From the NCBI RefSeq assembly GCF_011308835.1, contig NZ_JAAOHY010000001.1, forward strand, positions 434,001-498,000: a DNA stretch of 64,000 nucleotides. The letters are read 5' to 3'. This document shows positions 44,630 to 54,063 of the stretch, piece by piece. The position numbers and the translations under genes are program-made. The stretch is from Paracoccus xiamenensis. Lineage in GTDB: Bacteria > Pseudomonadota > Alphaproteobacteria > Rhodobacterales > Rhodobacteraceae. Position 1 is the stretch's first letter; each line of letters starts with the position of its first letter. The notes under the pieces are model-generated. The model was not told the origin of the DNA, did not search any database, and was given only the letters and a program-made list of their open reading frames with translations.

Positions 44630-46428
44630 GGTGGCTCCAATACAAAGGGGTGAAAGCCCGGACCGTCGGACGCGGTGACGGCGATGACAGTCAGGTCGTG
44701 GACCGGCACCGAGACGGGCTGGATTGCGCGGCCGTCCGTATCCAGCTGCAGCTGTGACAGCTTGCGCCACGGGCTGCGCAAACCGCTGACCAGCACGGTC
44801 AGGTGGCCAGCGGGGGCGGGCGCGCCGCTTTCGGTCTGAAAGCGCAGATAGACCTGTGTCGGATCGGCCGCGTCACGCAGCGCGCTGAGCCTGCCGGGCT
44901 GTTCTTCGGGCGGTGCCTCGCCCGATGTTTCGGGCAGGGCTGCGCAGAAGGATAGCGCACCGATGCCGGTCGTGGTGACCAGTTCGTACAGGCCGGGTGC
45001 TGGCAGCACGGCGGTTGTGTGGAACTGCCCGCGAGAGACCTCGCGGAAGCTGCGATCAAAGGTTGCCACCACGGCCGGGACGCCGCCGCGCAGGCGCAGC
45101 GCGCTCATCGGCGGGGAATCTCCCATCACGCTGGAATCGTGGATCAGGAAGCCGGTATAGTTCTGCGCGTGAACCGCCAGCATGCCCGGTTGCGGCCAAA
45201 GGGCCGCCAGCATTCCCGGACCCTGACGCAGCGGGCTTTGCGGCTGGCCCAGCATCACGTCGCGCAGCAGTGATGGCTTGTCGGGGGACACCGTCGTCAG
45301 GTCCAGTACGCCGACGCGCGACTGATCGGCCAACATCAGGTAAGCCGCGCGGTCGGTAAAGGCGATCTCGGACACAGGAACGCCGGTGGTGATGCGCTGA
45401 ACGGCGGTACCGCTGGCCACGTCGATCAGCGCGGCGGGCTGCAGGCTGGTCGGGTCAAAAGCCAGGATCCACCGGCCGTAGATGCTGGACACGATCCGCG
45501 TTGCCGGATCGGGCAGGGCGACGCGCACCGGGTGGTCCGGCGTATCGAGGTAATGGATCAGCACCTCTTGTCCGCGCAGTCGGGCAAGGGCGAAGCTGCC
45601 GGTATCGTCGTCCAGCGGCAGCGCATCGACGGCCCCCTGATCGATGCGCAGCAGAACTTCGGCACTGGCGGCATCCAGCAGGATGCTGCTGGAGGTGCCG
45701 GCCACCGCAAGCGTGTCGCCGCGGATGCCGGGGGTCAGGGTCAGCGCATCTTGAACAATGGTTTCAGGGGGCAGGGGTGGCTGCACATGCAGGACTGCGC
45801 CCTCGCCCTTGCCCTCGGCCCGGTCCAGCACCCAGACCGCGCCACCGGGGCCCGGAAACGCCGCGACGGGCTGCGAAAGCTCCCCGACGACCGCCCTGCT
45901 GGCGGCGGTGGGTACGTCGATGGCCTGCACCTCGCCCCGGTCAGGGAAGGCCGCAAGGAAGCGGCGGTTATCGATATCTGCCACCAGACTGGCCGGTGGG
46001 CTGTCGAAACGTGCCGCCCCCATCAGATTGGCCGTGGCAAGGTTCAGTTCCGGGTCGGCGATGACGAAAGCGCCGTCGCGGCTGGCAACCCCGATCACCG
46101 GCCCGTTCAGCTTGATCGCGCCGGTGGGCAGCCGCGCCGTCGCCAGAAAGCTGCGCGCGGCCTCTGTGCAGTCCAGGTTGCTGTCCGAAACCGGCCGCAG
46201 CCAGCCGGCAAGCGTCAGCCCGGCCGGGGGATCGCGGCCAAGGCTGTTTGTCACCGTGACGGTGATGTCGAAGGGGACGCCCGGATCTATCCGGCCCAGG
46301 CTTTGACCATCAGCACCCGTAAATGCGACCGAGGCATGCAGCGCCGGGCGCAGCTCTCGCGATTGCTGGCCATGCGCGGCGGGGGCAAGCGCCACGGTCG
46401 ATGCGGCGATCAGAACGGATAGGCGCAT
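44626..46428 (-). CDS. Secreted propeller-like protein of unknown function
   Basis: A 600-aa exported protein with a signal peptide (MRLSVLIAASTVALAPAAHG, cut near residue 20). The mature part opens with an Ig-like beta segment (VPFDITVTVTN), then repeats of roughly 40-50 residues with short hydrophobic strands and DVxT/DRAE turns (for example AIDVPTAASRAVVG, WVLDRAEGKGEG, GVLDLTTVSPDKP) that suggest a YncE/cytochrome-d1-type beta propeller, and ends with another Ig-like region. The repeats are weak, so the fold is inferred. Overlaps the giant oxidase by 19 bp and the SCO gene by 4 bp, all on one transcript. Confidence 0.75.
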   Translation of the reverse strand: MRLSVLIAASTVALAPAAHGQQSRELRPALHASVAFTGADGQSLGRIDPGVPFDITVTVTNSLGRDPPAGLTLAGWLRPVSDSNLDCTEAARSFLATARLPTGAIKLNGPVIGVASRDGAFVIADPELNLATANLMGAARFDSPPASLVADIDNRRFLAAFPDRGEVQAIDVPTAASRAVVGELSQPVAAFPGPGGAVWVLDRAEGKGEGAVLHVQPPLPPETIVQDALTLTPGIRGDTLAVAGTSSSILLDAASAEVLLRIDQGAVDALPLDDDTGSFALARLRGQEVLIHYLDTPDHPVRVALPDPATRIVSSIYGRWILAFDPTSLQPAALIDVASGTAVQRITTGVPVSEIAFTDRAAYLMLADQSRVGVLDLTTVSPDKPSLLRDVMLGQPQSPLRQGPGMLAALWPQPGMLAVHAQNYTGFLIHDSSVMGDSPPMSALRLRGGVPAVVATFDRSFREVSRGQFHTTAVLPAPGLYELVTTTGIGALSFCAALPETSGEAPPEEQPGRLSALRDAADPTQVYLRFQTESGAPAPAGHLTVLVSGLRSPWRKLSQLQLDTDGRAIQPVSVPVHDLTVIAVTASDGPGFHPFVLEPP

Positions 46429-49400
46429 TGATCCTTCGCTGCCACTTCCAGCAGCCCCCAGGTTCCGCCCGCGCGGGTGGTGGTCGGGCCGTCATGCCAC
46501 AGATAGGTGCCCGCCTTGATCCGGGGCGACAGCCAGGCCGAGATGGTCTTGCCCGGCGCCACCAAGGCCGAACGCGGGAAGCCGAAGCCCGGGAACAGGT
46601 CGTCATAATCGGCGCCGTTCATCACGAAGGCGCGTTGACGGGCGCGGCCGCCGGGATGGATGACGCGAATGACCACCTGTTCGCCCGCGCAGGCCTTCAG
46701 CCTGATCGCATTGGGATGATCGACCCAGAAACGCGCCGGGAATTTCAGGGCGTTCAGATCGTCGCTGTTTTCCACGGACTGGCCGCCAAATGACAAGCCC
46801 TGCACGAAAGCCGGAGAGCGATAGCTGACGCCGAGGTCGCCAAGGTCATAGCTGTCATCGCAATGGATACACTCGGGCACCATTTTCAGCGGCAGGCCGC
46901 GGATGCCCTCGACCTCGCTGCCGTCGCCGACCCCGTCGTCGTTCGTGTCCCATTTCCAGGTGATGTTGCTGTTGTTGTCCCACAGGTTCAGACCATCCTG
47001 ATAGTACAGGACAAATTCGCGCACCTGCTCGGCCTCTGTCCCTTCCGGTGCGTCGTCCAGCGGTTCCGCCGTATACAGTGCCGGGCTGCCATCGCCTGCG
47101 CCATCGGGTGCATTTTCGGCATGTGTGACCTGGCAATAGTTGTAGGGGCCGCGCTCCTCGCATTCGGCGGCTTGCGGGGCCGAGATCGGGACGTCGTCTG
47201 CACCGCCGCCCCAGCTGCTGGGCACCACGTCGATGGCACCGAACAACCCATGCGGCGCATGACCGATCACGTCCGAGGTCGAGCGGATCGGCACCGCACC
47301 GAAGGCATAGGGAATCCAGTGCACCTTCTCGTTCAGTTTCGCGCGTGCGATCGGACCCGCCACTTCCATCAGGCGCTGATGCGCGGCAGCGGCATTAAAC
47401 GCGCAATTGGCCTGACCCGTGCAGGCCAAACTGGTCAGCCCGGCCATGCTTTCGGCCGAGGCGTCGATGATGGGCGGGTTCATGACAGACAGGCTTTGCG
47501 CAAGCGCGCCAGTCAGGTCCTGCGGCTGAACCGCGATCCCATATTCCACGCCCAGCAGGCTGAACACGCCCGGACCATCGTCGCGGTCGAGCGCCTGATG
47601 CGTCAGGAACCCGGTTTCGCCCGGTGCGGGAACGTTGCTGGTGCCATCGGTCAGCCAGGGCTGCGGACCGGCCGCGAGTTCATCGGCGATCGACTTTACG
47701 ATATCCGCAATCAGCAAGTTCAGCAGATCCTGCTCGTTCAGATTGGGGGTCGTGACACCCGCCCCCAGATTCACGCGCATCCGCCCGGCATAGAACATGA
47801 ACGGATTGCTGACACCGACCGCATCACCCTCAGCGGCGGGCAGGGCGGGTGCGCCGTAGCCATAGGCCAGCGGCAGGTCGCGGTTCATGTCCATGCCCGG
47901 CAGGGCGACGCTCAGCCCCAGCTGTGCCGAGGGGCGCAGCCCGCCCAAGGGGCCGCTGGCGGGTTCCAGCGCGCCGATGCGCTTGCCAGATTCCGGCTTT
48001 GTGGGAACCGGATCGGTGTTCAGCGGTGTGATCGGCGGCAAGCGGGCATCGCCCAGCTCATCACGCAGCCCGTCATTGCTGTCCTTCAGCGCGTTGACAA
48101 AGCGCAGCCGCACACAATCGCCGGCCTGAACACGCAGAGTCATCGGACGCGGGCCGTGCGGATAGGCATCACTGATCGCTTTATTCAGCGTGGTACGCGT
48201 CAGCGTGTCCCAATTCCCGCCATCCAGTCCATCTTCTACAAGCACTGTGGGCGACAGCAGCGCCAGCATCAGCCCGTCCGGGTCATAGCGCCCGCGCCCG
48301 TAATCGGTTCCGCCGGGGCGACCGTCACCTATGGGCCAGATGTCGTCCGTTTCCACGGCGGCCAGAACGGCTTCGATGACTCGCTGTTTCGGGCCATTTT
48401 CGGATGTTTGGCCCTCAGGCAGATAGGGGCAGGACAGCCCGCCCGTCCCCATGGGCAGAACCTGCTCCTCACCCTCAACGGATGTTTCGCGCGCCGCACC
48501 GAACGGCATGGAGCCGAGGCGGTCGAATATCTGCGTGCCTGCCGGTGACAGCTTGGCGGGGTCGGCGCTTGTATTGCGGGTGTTTAGCGATGCCAGCGTG
48601 GCCGGATCTGGCGTGTCCTGATTGCCATAGATACGCAGCAACCCCCATGCCCCGTTCCACAGCGCATCGACCGAGCCGAAATTGTACAGGTAATCCGAAG
48701 AATCCTGCGCGATGCTGATATCTTCATCAGAATTGGTCGTCGCCGCATCAGCTTCGGGTTGCGCCCATTCCGCGCTGTGCGGAAGGTCCGCGCGCAGCGA
48801 CCCGGTCATTTCGAAATGTTCCGAAATGCCGATCTCCTGCGCGAAGGTCAGCCCTTCCAGGTTGTCGCAACCCGCCAGCGCGGTCTCATATTCCTCCCAA
48901 TCGGAGCCGTGGCCGGCGTGATCCGGCTCATCGTCGCGCCATTGCACATAGTCGTCCGGTCGGCCCCGCAGGCCGATGCCGGCACGCATGCAGCGCTCGC
49001 GCAGTGAAGGGTTGTTGTTGCGGTCATCCGACATGCCCAGCAATTGCCGGCCGGCGGGATAGGTCTGGTCGATATTGCGCTTGAAGGCCAGCCCGGCGAC
49101 GTTGAAGGTGTGCTGCACCTCTTGCGCGCCCTGTATCAGGCGGATGACCAGCCGTTCGTTCTGATAGGCTTCCAGCACCGGGGTTTCGGGATCGCCATGC
49201 AGTCCTGACATCAGCGCGCCGCCCATGTCCCCATATTCGCCCGCCATCTGCCAGTCGATCGAACATTCGCCGAAGGCAGCGGCTTTCAGTGCCCTGACGA
49301 CCGGGCTTTCGGGGTTTGTATGGCTTCCATCCGGGTTCAGCAGCGGATTGCCCTTGGCATCAGTGAAATGCACGCCCTGAACGCCCATGCCCAAAAGCCG

Positions 49401-52400
49401 GCAATCATTGCTGTGACCCGGCCCGTCGGGATTGGTTTGTTCCTTGTTACCGATGCGCAGCGGCAGCGGCGCGTTGCGGTAGCTGACCAGATAGGGGTCA
49501 TGGTGGTCGACCGAGATCGATTCCGGCCGCGCGGGCGGGGCAACCGGCTTGGCCAAAGCCGCGATCGAGGTATTCGCGGGCGGCACCAGATGGCCAGCCG
49601 CGCGGGCGCGATAGGAAACCATATGCGCGAACAGGTCGCGCACCTCGCGACCGGGTGCGGCCGGATTGGTGAACAGGTCGCCGCCGACATAGCGGGCCTT
49701 GTGGACATCGTCGCGATATGCCCCGCCCGCAATCCATGCCGGCGGGATGGTTTCGCCGGCCATGTACCAGCTGCGCGGGCTAACCGCGTTATCCGGTTCG
49801 ACATTCACCCCGCAAAGCTGTTTCAGGATCAGCGGGCTTTGGCGCCATTTCGCCTCGCAATAGATCTGACCCATCCCGAACTGTTCGGCATAGGGCGGAT
49901 CGCTGGGGTCCAGTGCGTTATTCGGGCCAAGGCGCGAGGTACGGCGCAGTTCCGCCTCGCTGGTGCGGTCGCGCGGGTCGTAGAGAAGTGCGAAATCTGC
50001 AATCGAGATCGCAAATTCGCGATAATCCGGATGGGCGGGGTTCTTGCCCTTCAGGCTGACCTTGCGTTTGGTGCCGTCCCAGACCTCGCCGCCCCATGCG
50101 ACGCTGCCTTCGCGCCGATCCTCTGACAGCGGAGTCACGCAACTCGCCCCGTCCTCGGTGCAGATCCGGTCCAGTTCAGGCTTCGGCTGACCGGCGGGAA
50201 GATCGGCCAGATCGGCAAAGTCGACCTCGCTCGCATTCACCCCCGGCTCGATCACCAGCGCCGAGTAGAAGCCATGCTGCTGGATCGAGGAGGGGCCGAA
50301 ATGGTCATGCGTAAAGACAGTGCGCATCGTTCTGTCGCGCAGTGTCGGCGCAGCATCGTTGCCGTTAAAGGTCAGGATCGGATCGGCAAACCAGCGTTGC
50401 ACGGTCGTCTGGAACCGGTCACGGTTTTCGCCAAGCGGACGTCGCCAGATCTCCTTGGCGGCCTCGCTGACGCTGTTGCCGGTACATTCACCGGCAATCT
50501 GGGTGATGCCGGCCGCGTCTTCGACCTGGGTGACCGTGCCCGCCGTGGATGCGCAGCGGCGGGCCGACAGCTCATCGGCGGCGAAGGTGCCGTCTTCGTA
50601 GTTCCAGCCATTGCCCGACCCGTCCGAAGAGGTAACGTCGAATTTCACCAGATGGATATGCTGGCCAATCGTGTCGGTCGGGGTCTTGACCTGGAAATCG
50701 TCAAGCTCCAGCTCCTTGGGCAATTCGTTGGTGTGGCGGAATTCGATGCATTCGCCGGACAGCGCCCGGAAGAAGAAGGGTTCCTCGGTATCGCTGACCG
50801 TGGGCGAAATGGGTTTCGGCCCGGTCGTCAGAACCCGATCCTTGAAGCGTTCCGATTCCGAGGTGCGGACATTGATGCGGGCCTGCGGATCGTGCCAGCC
50901 AGCGCGATTGACCACCATGTCCAGCTGCACCGCCGATACCTCGTAACGCCGATAGCCGATCAGCAGCGGATCGCGCCAGAAGTTCTGATCCGCCAGATAC
51001 AGCGGGTCGATGCCTGCATTTGCGCTTTCGCGTCCGGCGGGCGAGGTGCCGCAGGGATCGGCGAAGGGCGCGCCGGGTTTCGGGGGTGAGCCGTTCACAT
51101 AGATCCCGCGGCTGGTGTCTTGGGGATCATCTCCATTCGGCAATTCCGCGTGCGAGGTGGGATAATTCCCGCCGAACCCGGCGCCGCTTGCCGGGACAGT
51201 CAGATCGGTGCCGTTCGCATTCGACAGGGCCAGCTGGTCATTCAGTCCGTCCGCCCGATAAAGCAGTCCATTGTAATGGAACCCCATCGCCCCGCGTTCC
51301 AGCCGGGTGCCGTCATTGGGCAGCGTTTCGATATTCGCCCGCGTCAGGTGCCCGCTGAGATCGCCAAGCGCAAAAGCCTTGGCCACCACCTGCGACGTCA
51401 GCATGCCGCGCTCGGCCTGATCCAACGTATCGAATTCATCTGGCTCCAGCATGTTGGCGACCGCGTCGGGCAGGTAAAAGCCCAGCTCGCGATCCGATCC
51501 GTCGGTCACGACATGCCGCCCCAGCCCGCCATCCAGCCAGCCATCGGCGATGCTGCGGGTGTCGACCTCGGTCAGGATGGTCTGACCGGCATCCAGATCG
51601 ACGATGCCGTCCTCGTCACTCGGATCGGTCGGGGCCAGCTTACGGGCTATATCCAGCGGTGCCTGCGGCGGGCGGTGGCCCGGCTGGCCGGCGATATAGA
51701 AGGGAAAGCCGGGCATAGGCGTCTTCGCCTCGTCGGCCAACCGCGGGACGGGCCCGCTGGTGTCCACATCATCCTCGCTGGCATAGGTCGGCAGCAGCGG
51801 CAGCGGTTCGCCCGGCAGCGGGATCAGCGCCGGGATCGGTGTGCCATAGCTTTCATCCGGGTCAGCGCCATTCGTCGGCCCGATCCAGCGCCCGGTCAGC
51901 CGCTCGACCGTGCCCGGCCGGCTGTGGCCGCGATCTGCGGCTTCGGGAAACTCGGTCGAAAGCCCGGGATCGACCTGTCCGTCGGGCATCTTGCGGGTGC
52001 CGTCTTCCAGCACATCATGGACGCGCCACAAGGCCCACATGCCCTGCGCGAAATGCGGGTAAAGGTGACAGTGAAAGATGGAATCCCCGATGGTGCGGTT
52101 CCGGTTGCCCGACCCTTGCGTATCCCACCAGCCCTTTGGCGCACCGTTCAGGTTGTTCATGCCGCCGTGATAGATGTTATAGGTAAAGCCCTGCTGTGGC
52201 GCGACGGTCTGACTGTCCAGATAAGAGCCTCGGCTGGGGTCATTGCCGGCAAACCACTGATGCGCATGCAGGTGGAACACATGGGTTTCCTTCGGTCCGG
52301 CGTGGAAATTGCGGAAGACCACCGGATCGTTCAGATAGGAATGGTGGACGTTCGACGGATCATCGGCATACCATTCCAGCAAGGCCGGATCGCCATTGGC

Positions 52401-53930
52401 CCATGAGGTCAGGAAAAACTCCTCGTAAAGGCATTCCTTGCATTCGGATGCCGGGCCCATCCCCTTGCGGTTCGCCAATAGCAGCGAGCCCATCCCCGAG
52501 GCGCCGTAATTGATCGCGAAGCCGTCCTTGACCCCGGCAAGCTGGCCAAGTTTTCCGAGTTCTTCGAAGTTCTTGGTGTAGAAGGTTTTCAATTCGTCAT
52601 GGAAGAAGACCGAGAACTCGCGGAAAGCGCTATAGATCGGCTCTGAGGTTGTTGCTGGCGCCGGTGCCTGATCCTGCCGGCAATCGTCGCCCTCGATCGC
52701 GGGATCGCAATAGATGATCGCGTTCAGGTCGGAATGGACAATCTCCAGACGCTTTGCGCCGGCAAACTCATCCTGTACCGGCATCCCGCCACCATCCGGC
52801 TGGTCCAGTACCATGGCCATGTTCAGCAGCGGGGTGCGTTGCAGCGGATCATTCGCATCGGCCGGTTGGGGGGCATCATCGCCCTGATCCTGCAGATATT
52901 CGAACTGGGTTTTTTCATAGTCGATGATCTGGGTCCGGGCATGGCGGCGCCCGTTTTCCGCGCGCGGCCAGACGGCGTCGAATGTCTTGGCCGAGGTCTG
53001 GCTGCGATAGGCGCGCGCGCCTTCGCGTTCGACCATCAGTGCGCCAAAAAGCCCATGCACGATAGAGCCGCCTTCGCCTTCGCCACCGGCGGGCGCGGCC
53101 TGAGAGGCGAAGAAATAGGTGCCCTCGCGTTCCAGGCGGTATTTGCACAGAAAGCTGTTCTCCGCGCCCGGTGCGGCATAGCCGGCGCCGATGCAGGCAT
53201 CGTTGATCGCTCCATCAATCGGCAGCGGGGTCAGCCCCTGGATCAGCAGGTTGACACCGCGCGTATTGGGCCAGTTGGGGGCATCGGTCAGCGTGCTTGC
53301 CGCGCTTGCGTTGCCGGGGGAGCCGTCAGTGGTGCAAAGAACCTCGCCATGGCGTTCAAGGCTTGCGGAACCCACGGACAGATCCGGCCTGACGGCTTCG
53401 GCATTGCTGTCCTGCGTCGATTGCGGCGGGCAGAAATCGCGTGAAAAATCGGGCGATTCCGGCTGCGCCAGCCAATTCGTGACACGAATGATCAGCGTAT
53501 CATCGACATTAGCGCGCAGAACCAGCGGCCGCGGCCGCTTACAATCGCGCAACCTGACCTGACCGGGCGATAAGGTTTGCCCCGGATGGCCATGTTCCGC
53601 GCCGGTCTGAGTGGTGCAATCGGATGCCGTCAGCGGCAATGCGTCAGCGGTTTTTTGGTTTATGGGCGACAGGTCGCGATCAAGCGCGAAAATCATGCCG
53701 AATGGATTGAACGATCCAAAACGGTTATAAACCAATGTCTGATCCAGCGCCCCTATATCGGCACAGATTACCCTGCCGGTATCTTTTGCCTCTCGGCAGA
53801 TATCGGCCATTTCCTTGCGTATTGTCGGGGGATCTGCCGGTTTCGCGGCTTGCGCGTAAAGTCCCAAGGGAACCAACGCGAGGAAAACGCCCGCGACAAC
53901 TGCGGGAAACAGGAAACTGACTCTGGGCAT
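46410..53930 (-). CDS. Giant multicopper oxidase-like protein (about 2,506 aa)
   Basis: An exported protein (signal MPRVSFLFPAVVAGVFLALV, cut about QA, residue 27) many times longer than a normal multicopper oxidase and built from several cupredoxin-like segments. Numbering from ATG 53930, the H-x-x-H-x-H motif is H550/H553/H555, and the type 1/type 3 motif is H620-C621-H622-x3-H626-x4-M631. Two more HxH motifs with oxidase-like context are HIH 1091-1093 and HDH 1208-1210 (then QQHGF, H1219). The usual gene order is therefore reversed: the C-terminal type motifs come first. Further cupredoxin-like segments (GTYFFASQ, HGLFGA, LWHDGP) lie near residues 280, 2230 and 2490. It resembles the giant oxidases (MnxG/MofA) tied to Mn(II) oxidation; this is inferred. 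The start is ATG 53930 with GGAG just upstream; GTG 53948 is an alternative. Confidence 0.82.
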   Translation of the reverse strand: MPRVSFLFPAVVAGVFLALVPLGLYAQAAKPADPPTIRKEMADICREAKDTGRVICADIGALDQTLVYNRFGSFNPFGMIFALDRDLSPINQKTADALPLTASDCTTQTGAEHGHPGQTLSPGQVRLRDCKRPRPLVLRANVDDTLIIRVTNWLAQPESPDFSRDFCPPQSTQDSNAEAVRPDLSVGSASLERHGEVLCTTDGSPGNASAASTLTDAPNWPNTRGVNLLIQGLTPLPIDGAINDACIGAGYAAPGAENSFLCKYRLEREGTYFFASQAAPAGGEGEGGSIVHGLFGALMVEREGARAYRSQTSAKTFDAVWPRAENGRRHARTQIIDYEKTQFEYLQDQGDDAPQPADANDPLQRTPLLNMAMVLDQPDGGGMPVQDEFAGAKRLEIVHSDLNAIIYCDPAIEGDDCRQDQAPAPATTSEPIYSAFREFSVFFHDELKTFYTKNFEELGKLGQLAGVKDGFAINYGASGMGSLLLANRKGMGPASECKECLYEEFFLTSWANGDPALLEWYADDPSNVHHSYLNDPVVFRNFHAGPKETHVFHLHAHQWFAGNDPSRGSYLDSQTVAPQQGFTYNIYHGGMNNLNGAPKGWWDTQGSGNRNRTIGDSIFHCHLYPHFAQGMWALWRVHDVLEDGTRKMPDGQVDPGLSTEFPEAADRGHSRPGTVERLTGRWIGPTNGADPDESYGTPIPALIPLPGEPLPLLPTYASEDDVDTSGPVPRLADEAKTPMPGFPFYIAGQPGHRPPQAPLDIARKLAPTDPSDEDGIVDLDAGQTILTEVDTRSIADGWLDGGLGRHVVTDGSDRELGFYLPDAVANMLEPDEFDTLDQAERGMLTSQVVAKAFALGDLSGHLTRANIETLPNDGTRLERGAMGFHYNGLLYRADGLNDQLALSNANGTDLTVPASGAGFGGNYPTSHAELPNGDDPQDTSRGIYVNGSPPKPGAPFADPCGTSPAGRESANAGIDPLYLADQNFWRDPLLIGYRRYEVSAVQLDMVVNRAGWHDPQARINVRTSESERFKDRVLTTGPKPISPTVSDTEEPFFFRALSGECIEFRHTNELPKELELDDFQVKTPTDTIGQHIHLVKFDVTSSDGSGNGWNYEDGTFAADELSARRCASTAGTVTQVEDAAGITQIAGECTGNSVSEAAKEIWRRPLGENRDRFQTTVQRWFADPILTFNGNDAAPTLRDRTMRTVFTHDHFGPSSIQQHGFYSALVIEPGVNASEVDFADLADLPAGQPKPELDRICTEDGASCVTPLSEDRREGSVAWGGEVWDGTKRKVSLKGKNPAHPDYREFAISIADFALLYDPRDRTSEAELRRTSRLGPNNALDPSDPPYAEQFGMGQIYCEAKWRQSPLILKQLCGVNVEPDNAVSPRSWYMAGETIPPAWIAGGAYRDDVHKARYVGGDLFTNPAAPGREVRDLFAHMVSYRARAAGHLVPPANTSIAALAKPVAPPARPESISVDHHDPYLVSYRNAPLPLRIGNKEQTNPDGPGHSNDCRLLGMGVQGVHFTDAKGNPLLNPDGSHTNPESPVVRALKAAAFGECSIDWQMAGEYGDMGGALMSGLHGDPETPVLEAYQNERLVIRLIQGAQEVQHTFNVAGLAFKRNIDQTYPAGRQLLGMSDDRNNNPSLRERCMRAGIGLRGRPDDYVQWRDDEPDHAGHGSDWEEYETALAGCDNLEGLTFAQEIGISEHFEMTGSLRADLPHSAEWAQPEADAATTNSDEDISIAQDSSDYLYNFGSVDALWNGAWGLLRIYGNQDTPDPATLASLNTRNTSADPAKLSPAGTQIFDRLGSMPFGAARETSVEGEEQVLPMGTGGLSCPYLPEGQTSENGPKQRVIEAVLAAVETDDIWPIGDGRPGGTDYGRGRYDPDGLMLALLSPTVLVEDGLDGGNWDTLTRTTLNKAISDAYPHGPRPMTLRVQAGDCVRLRFVNALKDSNDGLRDELGDARLPPITPLNTDPVPTKPESGKRIGALEPASGPLGGLRPSAQLGLSVALPGMDMNRDLPLAYGYGAPALPAAEGDAVGVSNPFMFYAGRMRVNLGAGVTTPNLNEQDLLNLLIADIVKSIADELAAGPQPWLTDGTSNVPAPGETGFLTHQALDRDDGPGVFSLLGVEYGIAVQPQDLTGALAQSLSVMNPPIIDASAESMAGLTSLACTGQANCAFNAAAAHQRLMEVAGPIARAKLNEKVHWIPYAFGAVPIRSTSDVIGHAPHGLFGAIDVVPSSWGGGADDVPISAPQAAECEERGPYNYCQVTHAENAPDGAGDGSPALYTAEPLDDAPEGTEAEQVREFVLYYQDGLNLWDNNSNITWKWDTNDDGVGDGSEVEGIRGLPLKMVPECIHCDDSYDLGDLGVSYRSPAFVQGLSFGGQSVENSDDLNALKFPARFWVDHPNAIRLKACAGEQVVIRVIHPGGRARQRAFVMNGADYDDLFPGFGFPRSALVAPGKTISAWLSPRIKAGTYLWHDGPTTTRAGGTWGLLEVAAKDQCAYPF

Positions 53931-54063
53931 GACTCCACCCTCAACCACTTGGTTAGTGATTCAACGGATTTAGGCATCGATTTTTTAATAAGATAGTTGC
54001 CAATTAATGTATCATAATTTTCGATTCGTTCAAAGAAGTCATCGAAAGTGAGGTTATATTTCG
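53931..54063 (+). promoter_or_regulatory. AT-rich divergent spacer between oxidase and protease genes
   Basis: This 133-bp spacer is markedly AT-rich and must hold both promoters. AACCA-CT-TGGTT (53943-53954) is a perfect palindrome next to the oxidase start. CATAAT (54013-54018) is a -10-like element for the plus-strand gene, though no well-spaced -35 is apparent. GAGG (54050-54053) is a ribosome site ten bases before the TTG start of the protease gene. Confidence 0.45.

Noticed and set aside
46863-48548. 561-aa open frame on the plus strand within the giant oxidase
   Set aside because: Low-complexity antisense shadow; the minus-strand frame is continuous for over 7.5 kb with a signal peptide and copper motifs.
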